Below the pieces are notes generated by a model. The model searched no databases. It worked only from the letters and a program-made list of their open reading frames with translations, and was not told the DNA's origin. The translations under genes and the position numbers were made by a program. Positions 46,929 through 64,000 of a DNA stretch of 64,000 nt are shown one piece after another (position 1 is the first letter of the stretch; each line of letters opens with the position of its first letter). This DNA comes from Chromatiaceae bacterium (GTDB lineage: Bacteria > Pseudomonadota > Gammaproteobacteria > Chromatiales > Chromatiaceae). The stretch lies in the NCBI GenBank assembly GCA_019356535.1, contig CP037918.1, positions 124,001 to 188,000 on the forward strand, written 5' to 3'.

Positions 46929-47303
46929 ATGTCCAAAGACGAAATCCTGGAAGCCATTGCCAACATGTCCGTGATGGAAGTGGTCGAGCTGATCGAGGCA
47001 ATGGAAGAGAAGTTCGGCGTGACCGCCGCTGCCGCCGTTGCCGTGGCGGCTCCGGGCGCTGCAGGTGATGCCGGTGGTGCTGCCGAAGAGAAGACCGAGT
47101 TCGACGTGGTGCTGACCGGCTTCGGTGACAACAAGGTGGCCGTCATCAAGGCCGTTCGTGCCCTCACCGGCCTGGGCCTGAAGGAGGCCAAGGAAGCGGT
47201 TGAAGGTGTGCCGTCCACGCTGAAGGAAGGCGTTTCCAAGGAAGAGGCCGAAGAGGCCAAGAAGGCCCTGGAAGAGGCGGGCGCTACCGTCGAAGTCAAG
47301 TAA
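46929..47303 (+). CDS. rplL: 50S ribosomal protein L7/L12
   Basis: Stalk protein that recruits translational GTPases, present in multiple copies. 124 residues: N-terminal dimer domain ([31 protein letters not shown]), Ala/Gly-rich hinge (about 38-54), and C-terminal domain ([32 protein letters not shown]) that contacts EF-G and EF-Tu. It follows rplJ by 55 bp. Confidence 0.98.
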   Translation: MSKDEILEAIANMSVMEVVELIEAMEEKFGVTAAAAVAVAAPGAAGDAGGAAEEKTEFDVVLTGFGDNKVAVIKAVRALTGLGLKEAKEAVEGVPSTLKEGVSKEEAEEAKKALEEAGATVEVK

Positions 47304-47335
47304 GACTTGGTCGTAGCAGACGTCAAGCGGGATCA

Positions 47336-47367
47336 GGCTGGCGGCTCCGGGGCCGCCGGCCTTTTCT
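47336..47367 (+). terminator. Attenuator-like hairpin between rplL and rpoB
   Basis: GGCTGGCGGC (47336-47345) pairs with GCCGCCGGCC (47352-47361) with one G-T pair, followed by TTTTCT. In E. coli a partial terminator at the same place makes RNA polymerase mRNA less abundant than ribosomal protein mRNA; the same role is likely here. Confidence 0.75.
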
Positions 47368-47477
47368 CGCTTGTGCGTTGTTGTCGAGCGGGCGCCTGAA
47401 GACCCGCTCTTCGTCCCCGAACCGCGATGCCGTGGGGCCGGGCACGTTACAGCGTTAGAGATTGAGGGAAGGCAAGC

Positions 47478-50400
47478 ATGGCCTATTCGTTCACTGAGAA
47501 GAAGCGTATTCGCAAAGACTTCGGCAAGCGGCCGAGCATCCTGGAGGTGCCGTTCCTCCTGGCGACCCAGATCGAGTCCTACCGCCACTTCCTGCAGGCC
47601 GATGTCGCGCCCGACGAGCGCGCGGATCAGGGTCTGCATGCGGCATTCAAGTCTGTCTTCCCAATCGTGAGTTATTCCGGCAATGCCGCGCTCGAATATG
47701 TGCACTACCGTCTGGGGGAGCCCGTGTTCGACGTGCGCGAGTGCCAGCTCCGCGGTGCCACCTACGCAGCGCCGTTGCGCGTGCTCGTGCGTCTGGTGAT
47801 ATACGACAAGGATGCCCCGGCCGGCGCCAAGCAGGTCAAGGACATCAAGGAACAGGAAATCTACATGGGCGAGCTGCCGCTCATGACGGAGAACGGAACC
47901 TTCATCATCAACGGCACCGAGCGCGTCATCGTTTCCCAGCTGCATCGCTCGCCCGGCGTCTTCTTCGACCACGACAAGGGTAAGACCCACTCCTCGGGCA
48001 AGCTGCTTTTCTCGGCGCGGGTGATCCCTTACCGTGGTTCCTGGCTCGACTTCGAGTTCGACCCGAAGGATCTTGTCTATGTGCGCATTGACCGTCGCCG
48101 CAAGCTCCCCGCGACCATTCTGCTGCGTGCGCTCGGTTACGACACCGAAGAGATCCTGGCCGCGTTCTTCGAGACCGATCACTTTACCCTGAGCACCAAG
48201 AACATCCAGCTCGACCTGGTGCCTGCGCGCCTGCGCGGCGAACTGGCTACCTTCGACATCAAGGCCAACAAGGAAGTTGTGGTCGAGACCGGCAAGCGCA
48301 TTACCGCGCGCCACATTCGCCAGCTCGAGAAGGCCGGCATTAAGAAGCTCGAAGTGCCGCGCGAGTACCTGGTCGGCAAGACCCTGGCGCACAACGTGAT
48401 CGATACCGAGACCGGCGAGCTGATCGCCGCGGCCAACGACGAGATCACTGAAGAGTTGATCGAAACCCTCTTCGAGAAGGGGGTGAAGGAGATCAACACC
48501 CTGTTCACCAACGACCTGGACCACGGCCCGTATATCTCAGATACCCTGCGCATCGACCCCACCAGCAACGCACTGGAGGCCATGGTCGAGATCTATCGCA
48601 TGATGCGCCCGGGTGAGCCGCCGACCAAGGAGGCAGCGCAGAACCTGTTCCATAACCTGTTCTTCACCTCCGAGCGCTACGACCTCTCGGCGGTCGGCCG
48701 TATGAAGTTCAACCGCCGCCTGGGTCGCGAAAACCCCGAAGGCCCCGGCGTGCTGTACGACGCCAAGTATTTCAGCGCGCGTGAGGACGAGGAGTCGCAA
48801 GCGCTGGTCGAGCAGTGCGGCGAGATGTCCGACATCCTTGACGTGCTCAAGATCCTGGTAGACATCCGCAACGGCAACGGTAGCGTGGACGACATCGACC
48901 ACCTGGGTAACCGTCGCGTGCGTTGCGTCGGCGAAATGGCCGAGAACCAGTTCCGCATTGGCCTGGTGCGCGTCGAGCGCGCGGTCAAGGAGCGCTTGAG
49001 TCTGGCCGAGTCCGAGGGCTTGATGCCGCAGGAAATGATCAACGCCAAGCCGGTCTCGGCGGCGATCAAGGAGTTCTTCGGTTCCAGCCAGCTCTCGCAG
49101 TTCATGGATCAGAACAACCCGCTGTCCGAGGTGACCCACAAGCGCCGTGTCTCGGCGCTGGGTCCCGGTGGCCTGGCTCGCGAGCGCGCCGGCTTCGAGG
49201 TGCGTGACGTCCATCCCACCCACTATGGTCGGGTGTGCCCCATCGAGACCCCGGAAGGTCCCAACATCGGTCTCATCAACTCGCTGGCCGTGTACGCGCG
49301 CACCAACCGTTACGGCTTCCTCGAGACGCCATACCGCAAGGTCGAGAACGGCAAGGTGACCGATCAGGTCGATTACCTGTCGGCCATCGAGGAGGGGCGT
49401 TATGTGATCGCCCAGGCGAACGCCAACCTGGACGAAGACGGCAAGCTCACCGACGAGCTGGTGTCCTGCCGTCACCAGAACGAGTTCACTCTGGCGCGGC
49501 CTGAAGACATCGATTACATGGACGTGTCGCCGAAGCAGATTGTCTCGGTGGCGGCGTCGATCATCCCCTTCCTGGAGCACGACGACGCCAACCGCGCACT
49601 GATGGGCGCCAACATGCAGCGCCAGGCCGTGCCGACCCTGCGTGCCGAGAAGCCACTGGTCGGTACCGGTATGGAGCGTACCGTGGCGGTGGACTCGGGC
49701 GTGACCGTGGTGGCGCGTCGTGGCGGTGTCATCGAGTCGGTCGACGCTGCGCGCATCGTGGTGCGTGTCAACGACAACGAGACCGTGCCGGGCGAGCCGG
49801 GCGTGGACATCTACAACCTCACCAAGTACACCCGTTCCAACCAGAACACCTGCATCAACCAGCGTCCGCTGGTGATGGTGGGCGACAAGGTCGAGCGTGG
49901 TGACGTGATGGCCGATGGTCCCTCCACCGACATGGGCGAGCTGGCGCTGGGCCAGAATCTGCGCGTGGCCTTCATGCCCTGGAACGGCTACAACTTCGAG
50001 GACTCCATCCTGATCTCCGAGCAGGTGGTGAAGGAAGACCGCTTCACCACCATCCACATCGAAGAGATCACCTGCATGGCCCGGGACACCAAGTTGGGGC
50101 CCGAGGAGATCACCGCGGACATTCCCAATGTGGGCGAGGCTGCGCTGGCCAAGCTCGACGAATCGGGCATCGTGTACGTGGGCGCCGAGGTCAAGGAAGG
50201 CGACATCCTGGTCGGCAAGGTCACGCCCAAGGGCGAGACCCAGCTCACCCCGGAAGAAAAGCTGCTGCGCGCCATCTTCGGCGAAAAGGCCTCCGATGTG
50301 CGCGACACCTCCACCCGGGTATCCTCCAGCACTGCCGGCACCGTGATCGACGTGCGCGTGTTCACCCGCGATGGCGTGGAGAAGGATGCCCGTGCCCTGC

Positions 50401-51619
50401 AGATCGAGGAGGAAGAACTCAAGCGCGTGCGCAAGGACCTCGACGACCAGCTGCGCATCATGGAAGAGGACACCTTCGCGCGGGTCGAGAAGATGCTGCT
50501 GGGCAAGGTCGCCGAAGGGGGACCCAACAAGCTCAAGGCGGGTGCCAAGATCACCAAGAGCTATCTGGCCGAACTCGATCGTGATCAGTGGCTGGAGATT
50601 CGTCTGCGCAACGAGGAGGCTGCGGCGCAGCTTGAAGCCATCGCCAAGCAGGTCGAGTCCATGCGCGAGGCCTTCCGCAAGCGCTTCGAGGAAAAGAAGA
50701 AGAAGCTCACCCAGGGCGACGATCTGGCGCCGGGTGTGCTCAAGATGGTCAAGGTCTATGTGGCAGTCAAACGCCGCATCCAGCCTGGCGACAAGATGGC
50801 CGGCCGTCACGGTAACAAGGGCGTAATCTCGCGTATCGTCCCGGTCGAGGACATGCCTTTCGACGAGGACGGCCGTCCGGTGGACATCGTGCTCAATCCG
50901 CTGGGCGTGCCTTCACGCATGAACATCGGGCAGATCCTCGAGACCCACCTGGGCTTTGCCGCCAAGGGGCTGGGTGAGCGTATCGGCGAGATGCTCGACC
51001 GTCAGGCCAAGGTCTCCGAGCTGCGCGAGTTCCTCGAGAAGATCTACAACAGCAGCGGAAAGAAGGAAGACCTCGACAGCCTCAACGATGAAGAGCTGGT
51101 CGAGATGGCCGAAAACCTGCGCGGTGGCGTGCCCATGGCCACGCCGGTGTTCGATGGTGCCCATGAGGACGAGATCCGCAGCATGCTGGAGCTGGCCGGC
51201 CTGCCCACCAGCGGTCAGGTCCAGCTCTACGACGGCCGCACCGGTGAGGCCTTCGAGCGCCCCGTCACCGTCGGCTACATGTACATGATCAAGCTCAACC
51301 ACTTGGTCGACGACAAGATGCACGCACGCTCTACCGGGCCGTACAGTCTGGTCACCCAGCAACCGCTGGGCGGCAAGGCTCAGTTCGGTGGGCAGCGTTT
51401 CGGCGAGATGGAGGTGTGGGCGCTCGAGGCCTACGGCGCCGCCTACACCCTGCAGGAGATGCTGACGGTCAAATCCGACGACGTGAATGGCCGTACTCGC
51501 ATGTACAAGAACATCGTGGACGGTGACCACCGCATGGAGCCGGGCATGCCCGAGTCCTTCAACGTGCTGGTCAAGGAGATCCGGTCCCTGGGTATCAATA
51601 TCGAACTGGAGCAGGATTC

Positions 51620-51623
<4 letters not shown>
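47478..51623 (+). CDS. rpoB: DNA-directed RNA polymerase subunit beta
   Basis: 1381 residues. It starts [20 protein letters not shown], and the rifampicin-binding pocket is in [30 protein letters not shown] (about residue 535-565), which reads as rifampicin-sensitive consensus. The clamp/hybrid-binding [17 protein letters not shown] is near residue 1098, and the C-terminal region [38 protein letters not shown] is conserved. The length is slightly above E. coli (1342). The stop overlaps the rpoC start (ATGA). Confidence 0.99.
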
Positions 51624-55828
<4,205 letters not shown>

Positions 55829-55833
55829 CAGGC

Positions 55834-55871
55834 AAAAAACTGCGCGACCCCTGTTGACAGGGGTCGCGCAG
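55834..55871 (-). terminator. 14-bp hairpin with T tract on the minus strand, after rpoC
   Basis: CTGCGCGACCCCTG (55840-55853) and CAGGGGTCGCGCAG (55858-55871) are perfectly complementary around TTGA. A tract of six A (55834-55839) precedes it, so the U tract needed for intrinsic termination is on the minus strand, reading towards rpoC. On the plus strand the hairpin may still slow or end rpoBC transcripts but lacks a U tract. Confidence 0.7.
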
Positions 55872-55882
55872 ATGCCTAGAAT
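55854..55882 (+). promoter_or_regulatory. Near-consensus promoter of the str operon (rpsL-rpsG-fusA-tuf)
   Basis: A perfect TTGACA (55854-55859), exactly 17 nt, then TAGAAT (55877-55882); the predicted start is near 55889. The -35 box covers the loop of the 14-bp hairpin and its first two right-arm bases. The discriminator (TCGCGG) is GC-rich, as in stringently controlled promoters. The leader to rpsL is about 175 nt. Confidence 0.85.
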
Positions 55883-56065
55883 TCGCGGTCTTCCAAATGG
55901 GTTGGCCTCTTGGGGTCGCCTGTTTTTCTGCGGCAAGACAGTCGTTCGAAGACAGCTTTGGATTCGGGTAGTCGAACCGGCCGGCCAGGCGGTTGGCGGG
56001 GGCGGCTACCCCCAATTTATTGTGGTGGCGGGCGTCGAGAGGGCGCCCCTGGGTGGAAGAACCAA

Positions 56066-56440
56066 ATGGCAACGATCAACCAACTTGTACGCAAGCCGCG
56101 CAAGCGCAAGCCTGAGAAGAGCAATGTGCCGGCGCTGGAAGCTTGTCCGCAGAGACGTGGCGTATGCACTCGCGTGTATACCACTACGCCGAAGAAGCCG
56201 AACTCGGCGCTGCGGAAGGTGGCGCGTGTGCGCCTGACCAATGGTTACGAGGTGACCAGCTACATCGGTGGTGAGGGCCACAACCTGCAGGAGCACAGTG
56301 TGGTGCTCATTCGCGGTGGCCGGGTCAAGGACCTGCCGGGTGTGCGTTATCACGTGGTGCGTGGTGCGCTGGATACCTCGGGTGTCGAGAAGCGTCGCCA
56401 GGGGCGTTCCAAGTACGGCGCCAAGCGGCCCAAGTCCTGA
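56066..56440 (+). CDS. rpsL: 30S ribosomal protein S12
   Basis: Decoding-centre protein. 124 residues, starting [19 protein letters not shown], with the streptomycin-relevant [18 protein letters not shown] (Lys near 43) and [13 protein letters not shown] (Lys near 88, next to the aspartate that RimO methylthiolates). Both lysines are wild type. The start at 56066 is the family start; the open frame back to 55910 is leader. Confidence 0.98.
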   Translation: MATINQLVRKPRKRKPEKSNVPALEACPQRRGVCTRVYTTTPKKPNSALRKVARVRLTNGYEVTSYIGGEGHNLQEHSVVLIRGGRVKDLPGVRYHVVRGALDTSGVEKRRQGRSKYGAKRPKS

Positions 56441-56487
56441 TCGCACTGATTGGAACATCAGAGTATCTCCGGCGACATGCCGATTGA

Positions 56488-56973
<486 letters not shown>

Positions 56974-57021
56974 TTTTGGGCGCCTCTGGGGTGCTCTGAC
57001 AAGACAACAAAGGTGTAGACC

Positions 57022-59118
<2,097 letters not shown>

Positions 59119-59188
59119 GCGGCGAGCAACAATCCGGTAATCACTCCGCAAAGATTTGTCAGGCAAATCAGTTAAGGGGCTAGAGAAG

Positions 59189-60379
<1,191 letters not shown>

Positions 60380-60411
60380 TTCGGTGATTCCGTATTTCGA
60401 GTGATTTAGCA

Positions 60412-60723
60412 ATGACCAATCAACGTATTCGAATTCGTCTCAAGTCGTTCGATCATCGACTGATCGACCAGTCGGCCAAGGAGATCGTCGAGACCGCCAA
60501 GCGCAGCGGCGCCCATGTGGTCGGTCCGATTCCTCTGCCGACCAAGAAAGAGCGCTACACCGTGCTGATCTCGCCGCACGTCAACAAGGACGCGCGCGAC
60601 CAGTACGAGATCCGCACTCACAAGCGCCTGATGGAGATCGTCGATCCGACCGACAAGACCGTCGATGCGCTGATGAGGCTGGATCTGGCCGCCGGTGTGG
60701 ACGTCCAGATCAAGCTGAACTGA
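60412..60723 (+). CDS. rpsJ: 30S ribosomal protein S10 (NusE)
   Basis: 103 residues, starting [34 protein letters not shown] and containing [37 protein letters not shown]10 also acts as NusE in antitermination with NusB and NusG. First gene of the S10 operon; only 32 bp separate it from tuf, so no long S10-type regulatory leader fits. Confidence 0.97.
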   Translation: MTNQRIRIRLKSFDHRLIDQSAKEIVETAKRSGAHVVGPIPLPTKKERYTVLISPHVNKDARDQYEIRTHKRLMEIVDPTDKTVDALMRLDLAAGVDVQIKLN

Positions 60724-60733
60724 GGTGAGAGCA

Positions 60734-61384
60734 ATGGCGATTGGAATTGTAGGGCGCAAGGCCGGCATGACCCGCATCTTTACCGATGAAGGCGTGTCGG
60801 TGCCCGTCACCGTCATCGAGGTCGATCCGAACCGCGTCACCCAGGTGCGCACCGTCGAGAACGACGGCTATGCCGCCATCCAGGTGACTACCGGTACGCG
60901 CAAGGCCTCGCGTGTCAACAAGCCGATGGCAGGGCATTTTGCCAAGGCCGGCGTCGAGGCTGGACGCGGCCTGTGGGAGTTCCGCCTGGACGACCACGAG
61001 GGCGAGGCCCCCGAAGTGGGCGGCACCGTGGATGTGAGCATCTTCGAGGCCGGCCAGAAGGTTGACGTACGTGGCGTCTCCAAGGGCAAGGGCTTCCAGG
61101 GTGGGGTCAAGCGGCACAACTTCCGCACCCAGGACGCCACTCACGGCAACTCCCTGTCGCACCGTGCGCCGGGCTCCATCGGCCAGTGCCAGACCCCGGG
61201 CCGGGTGTTCAAGGGCAAGAAAATGGCCGGTCACATGGGTGCCGAAAAGGTCTGCGTGCAGAACCTCGAGGTGGTGCGCGTGGATGCCGAACGCAACCTG
61301 CTGCTGGTCAAGGGCGCCGTCCCCGGCGCGCGTGGCGGTGATGTGATCGTCACCCCGGCCATCAAGCTGAAGAACAAGGGGTAA
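60734..61384 (+). CDS. rplC: 50S ribosomal protein L3
   Basis: 216 residues, starting [20 protein letters not shown], with [56 protein letters not shown]; this central loop reaches the peptidyl transferase centre and carries the glutamine methylated by PrmB. The ATG at 60734 has GAGGTGAGA upstream; a GTG three codons earlier is less likely. Confidence 0.97.
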   Translation: MAIGIVGRKAGMTRIFTDEGVSVPVTVIEVDPNRVTQVRTVENDGYAAIQVTTGTRKASRVNKPMAGHFAKAGVEAGRGLWEFRLDDHEGEAPEVGGTVDVSIFEAGQKVDVRGVSKGKGFQGGVKRHNFRTQDATHGNSLSHRAPGSIGQCQTPGRVFKGKKMAGHMGAEKVCVQNLEVVRVDAERNLLLVKGAVPGARGGDVIVTPAIKLKNKG

Positions 61385-61387
61385 GAC

Positions 61388-61990
61388 ATGGATCTGAACG
61401 TACAGGGTGGCTCGAGCATCCAGGTGTCCGACGCCGTGTTCGGGGCCGACTACAAGGAGGCGCTGATCCACCAGGTGGTCACCGCCTACATGGCTGGCGC
61501 ACGTGCCGGCACCAAGGCGCAGAAGAACCGCTCCGCAGTCAGTGGCGGTGGCGTCAAGCCCTGGCGCCAGAAGGGCACCGGTCGTGCCCGTGCGGGTACC
61601 ATCCGCAGCCCGCTGTTCCGCCACGGTGGCGTGACCTTCGCTGCATCGCCGCGCAATTACGCCCAGAAGGTCAACAAGAAGATGTACCGTGGGGCCCTGC
61701 GCTCCATCCTCTCCGAGCTGGTGCGCCAGGAGCGCCTGGTGGTGGTCGAGAGTTTCTCGGTCGACGCACCCAAGACCAAGCAGTTGGTGGGCAAGCTCAA
61801 GGAGCTGGGTATCGATGAGGCCCTGATCGTGGTCGAGGAGCTGGAAGAGAACCTGATGCTCGCGGCCCGCAATCTGTATCACGTGGATGCCCGTGGTGTG
61901 CACGAGCTCGATCCGGTCAGCCTGATCGGCTTCGACAAGGTGATCATCACCGCCGGTGCCCTCAAGCAGCTCGAGGAGAAACTGGCATGA
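61388..61990 (+). CDS. rplD: 50S ribosomal protein L4
   Basis: 200 residues with the conserved exit-tunnel loop [39 protein letters not shown] (about 45-85). In E. coli L4 represses the S10 operon at transcription and translation. Three bases after rplC; the stop overlaps rplW by 4 bp. Confidence 0.97.
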   Translation: MDLNVQGGSSIQVSDAVFGADYKEALIHQVVTAYMAGARAGTKAQKNRSAVSGGGVKPWRQKGTGRARAGTIRSPLFRHGGVTFAASPRNYAQKVNKKMYRGALRSILSELVRQERLVVVESFSVDAPKTKQLVGKLKELGIDEALIVVEELEENLMLAARNLYHVDARGVHELDPVSLIGFDKVIITAGALKQLEEKLA

Positions 61991-62292
61991 GCAAGTTCAG
62001 CAAAGAACGCCTGATGCAGGTCCTGCTCGCCCCGGTGGTGTCCGAGAAGAGCGTCAGCGCTGCCGAGAGCGGCAATCAGTTCGTGTTCCAGGTCGCGCGT
62101 GACGCCACCAAGCCCGAGATCAAGGCTGCCGTCGAACTGTTGTTCGAGGTGGACGTCGAGAAGGTGCAGGTCCTGAACGTCAAGGGCAAGCGCAAGCGCT
62201 TCGGTCAGCGTCCGGGCAAGCGGGCGGACTGGAAGAAGGCCTATGTACGCCTGAAGGAAGGTCAGGACATCAATTTCGGCGAGGGCGCCTGA
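61987..62292 (+). CDS. rplW: 50S ribosomal protein L23
   Basis: 101 residues located at the tunnel exit, docking site for trigger factor and SRP. It starts [23 protein letters not shown] and has [31 protein letters not shown]. Overlaps rplD by 4 bp. Confidence 0.96.
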   Translation: MSKFSKERLMQVLLAPVVSEKSVSAAESGNQFVFQVARDATKPEIKAAVELLFEVDVEKVQVLNVKGKRKRFGQRPGKRADWKKAYVRLKEGQDINFGEGA

Positions 62293-62323
62293 GCGCTCCA
62301 GCCCCAGTCAAGCGGACAAGATC

Positions 62324-63151
62324 ATGGCGATAGCTAAAGCAAAACCCACTTCTCCCGGTCGGCGTCACGTCGTCCAGGTCAAGCGCGAAGGGCTGCACAA
62401 GGGCGGCCCCCTGCGCGCGCTCGTGGACAAGAAGAGCAAGACCGGAGGACGCAACAACAAGGGCCGCATCACCACCCGGCACAAGGGCGGCGGTCACAAG
62501 CAGCGTTACCGCATCATTGACTTCAAGCGCGACAAGGACGGCGTGGTCGGGACCGTAGAGCGTCTCGAGTATGACCCGAACCGTACCGCCAATATCGCGC
62601 TGATCAAGTACGAGGACGGCGAATACCGCTATATCATCGCGCCGGCAGGCCTCAAGGCGGGTGACCAGGTTCAGTCGGGCGAGGATGCTCCGATCTCGGT
62701 TGGCAACTGCATGAGCCTGCGCAACATGCCCATCGGTTCAGTGGTGCACTGCGTCGAGCTGAAGATCGGCAAGGGCGCCCAACTGGCGCGCAGTGCCGGC
62801 ACCTCGGCGCAACTGGTAGCCCGAGAGGGTGACTACGCTACCCTGCGCCTGCGCTCCGGCGAGATGCGCAAGGTGCACGCCGACTGTCGTGCCACCTTGG
62901 GTGAGGTGAGCAACTCCGAGCACAACTTGCGGAAACTGGGCAAGGCTGGTGCCGCGCGCTGGCGCGGGATCCGCCCGACGGTGCGCGGCGTTGCCATGAA
63001 CCCGGTCGATCACCCGCACGGTGGTGGCGAAGGTCGCACTTCCGGTGGCCGTCATCCGGTCAGCCCCTGGGGCGTGCCCACCAAGGGTCACAAGACGCGC
63101 TCGAACAAGCGCACCGACAAGTTCATTGTTCGCGACCGTCGTCGCAAGTAA
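62324..63151 (+). CDS. rplB: 50S ribosomal protein L2
   Basis: 275 residues, needed for subunit joining and peptidyl transfer. It starts [24 protein letters not shown] and carries [29 protein letters not shown] and the active-centre-near [17 protein letters not shown] with its conserved histidine (about residue 230). Confidence 0.98.
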   Translation: MAIAKAKPTSPGRRHVVQVKREGLHKGGPLRALVDKKSKTGGRNNKGRITTRHKGGGHKQRYRIIDFKRDKDGVVGTVERLEYDPNRTANIALIKYEDGEYRYIIAPAGLKAGDQVQSGEDAPISVGNCMSLRNMPIGSVVHCVELKIGKGAQLARSAGTSAQLVAREGDYATLRLRSGEMRKVHADCRATLGEVSNSEHNLRKLGKAGAARWRGIRPTVRGVAMNPVDHPHGGGEGRTSGGRHPVSPWGVPTKGHKTRSNKRTDKFIVRDRRRK

Positions 63152-63169
63152 CCGGTGGAGTAGAAAGGC

Positions 63170-63448
63170 ATGCCACGTTCCATTCGAAAAGGACCTTTTA
63201 TCGACCTCCACCTGCAGAAGAAGGTGGAAGCTGCGCGCGCCAACAATGATCGCAAACCGATCAAGACCTGGTCGCGCCGCTCGATGATCAGCCCCGACAT
63301 GGTCGGCCTGACCATCGCGGTCCACAACGGCAGGCAACACGTTCCGGTGCTGATCACCGAGAACATGGTCGGCCACAAGCTCGGTGAGTTCGCACTGACT
63401 CGCACCTATCGCGGTCACGATGCGGACAAGAAGACCAAGAAACGGTAA
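63170..63448 (+). CDS. rpsS: 30S ribosomal protein S19
   Basis: 92 residues. It starts [22 protein letters not shown] and includes [52 protein letters not shown], all typical of S19. It follows rplB by 18 bp and rplV follows by 11 bp. Confidence 0.97.
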   Translation: MPRSIRKGPFIDLHLQKKVEAARANNDRKPIKTWSRRSMISPDMVGLTIAVHNGRQHVPVLITENMVGHKLGEFALTRTYRGHDADKKTKKR

Positions 63449-63459
63449 GGAGAGAAGCG

Positions 63460-63792
63460 ATGCAAGCTGTAGCCAAACTGCGCTTTGCGCGCCTCTCGGC
63501 ACAGAAGGGTCGTCTGGTGGCTGACCAGATTCGCGGCCTGCCTGTGGAGCAGGCGCTCAATGTTCTTGCCTTCAGCAAGAAGAAGGGCGCTGCGCTCATG
63601 AAGAAGGTGCTCGATTCGGCCATCGCCAACGCTGAAAACAACGAAGGCGCCGATGTCGACGAGCTGAAGGTCAAGACGGTGTATGTGGACGAAGGCCCGA
63701 CCATGAAGCGGCTCCGTGCACGTGCCAAGGGACGCGGCACTCGCATCCTGAAGCGCACCAGTCACATTACCGTCATCGTGGCGGACGAATAA
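63460..63792 (+). CDS. rplV: 50S ribosomal protein L22
   Basis: 110 residues; its beta-hairpin lines the exit tunnel with L4. It starts [27 protein letters not shown] and ends with the tunnel hairpin [32 protein letters not shown]. Confidence 0.97.
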   Translation: MQAVAKLRFARLSAQKGRLVADQIRGLPVEQALNVLAFSKKKGAALMKKVLDSAIANAENNEGADVDELKVKTVYVDEGPTMKRLRARAKGRGTRILKRTSHITVIVADE

Positions 63793-63804
63793 GCGGGCAT
63801 AACT

Positions 63805-64000
63805 ATGGGCCAGAAAGTACATCCAACAGGCATCCGTCTCGGCATCGTCACCGATTGGACCTCCAAGTGGTATGCCGACAGCAAGAACTACGCCGATCTT
63901 CTCAATACCGATCTGGCGGTGCGCGAGTTTCTCAAGGAGCGCCTAAAGCAGGCTTCGGTGAGTCGCATCCAGATTGACCGCCCGGCGAAGAACGCGCATA
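63805..64000 (+). CDS. rpsC: 30S ribosomal protein S3 (3' end outside window)
   Basis: The first 65 codons are present: [33 protein letters not shown], then [27 protein letters not shown], the N-terminal domain of S3 leading into the KH domain. It follows rplV by 12 bp in standard S10-operon order; rplP, rpmC and rpsQ are expected beyond the window. Confidence 0.97.
   Translation, partial: MGQKVHPTGIRLGIVTDWTSKWYADSKNYADLLNTDLAVREFLKERLKQASVSRIQIDRPAKNAH

Noticed and set aside
55883-56065. Short reading frames in the rpsL leader
   Set aside because: No ribosome-binding site at a fitting distance; the in-frame extension of rpsL upstream to 55910 has no homology.
60380-60411. S10-operon regulatory leader (L4-responsive)
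   Set aside because: Only 32 bp separate tuf and rpsJ, too short for the E. coli-type S10 leader; regulation, if any, must lie elsewhere.

Overview
The window is a gene-dense, GC-rich housekeeping stretch of a free-living gammaproteobacterium. The evidence is its gene order: an ispE - tRNA-Gln - prs - rplY - pth block as in Pseudomonas-type genomes, a tRNA-Tyr - tRNA-Gly - tRNA-Thr - tuf - tRNA-Trp - secE - nusG - rplKAJL - rpoBC block, and a str operon joined to the S10 operon. The proteins look Chromatiales-like, but genus cannot be fixed from the sequence. There are no CRISPR arrays, transposases, prophage genes or rRNA genes.

Layout. 1-6.5 kb: the end of a thioredoxin gene, rho, a MurU-like nucleotidyltransferase, nhaA on the minus strand, and a translationally coupled GCS2 ligase / aspartoacylase-like pair. 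6.5-18.2 kb, all minus strand: a cell-shape and wall operon transcribed mreB-mreC-mreD-mrdA-rodA-mltB-rlpA-dacA-dat-ybeD-lipB-lipA, with yjdM after it. 18.4-21.8 kb: gatCAB. 21.8-28.6 kb, minus strand: a diguanylate cyclase, an RsmC-like methyltransferase, a YqiA-like esterase, moeB, an unrecognised 145-residue protein, then hemA-prfA-prmC. 28.8-34.1 kb, plus strand: a TPR lipoprotein, ispE, tRNA-Gln, prs, rplY, pth; lolB, which usually lies between the TPR gene and ispE, is absent. 34.2-40.4 kb, minus strand: an RND/MMPL exporter, a DUF1302 outer-membrane protein and a LolA-like DUF1329 protein, probably one envelope lipid-transport system. 40.6-42.0 kb: ugd. 42.1-64 kb: the translation and transcription super-cluster, ending inside rpsC.

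How the parts work together. The minus-strand 6.9-18.2 kb operon couples the MreBCD-RodA-PBP2 elongasome to wall remodelling (MltB, RlpA, DacA), D-alanine supply (Dat) and lipoate synthesis through chains of 1-8 bp overlaps. The 42-64 kb region holds two tuf genes that encode the same protein and differ at about eight synonymous sites. It has recognisable control elements: a consensus-like promoter before tRNA-Tyr, an L10 leader before rplJ, an attenuator-like hairpin between rplL and rpoB, and a near-consensus promoter between rpoC and rpsL.

Most unusual signals. (1) Downstream of both tRNA-Gln and tRNA-Tyr there is an inverted, near-complementary copy of that tRNA's own T-arm and acceptor end. 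After tRNA-Gln it opens a compact element of stacked GCA-triloop hairpins, closed by a second direct copy of the tRNA 3' end. (2) mreC seems to start at an ATC codon behind a strong Shine-Dalgarno sequence. (3) ispE takes its last seven codons, including the stop, from inside the tRNA-Gln gene. (4) The RND-DUF1302-LolA-like cluster carries paired cysteines in all three proteins. (5) The -35 box of the str-operon promoter lies in the loop of a 14-bp hairpin.
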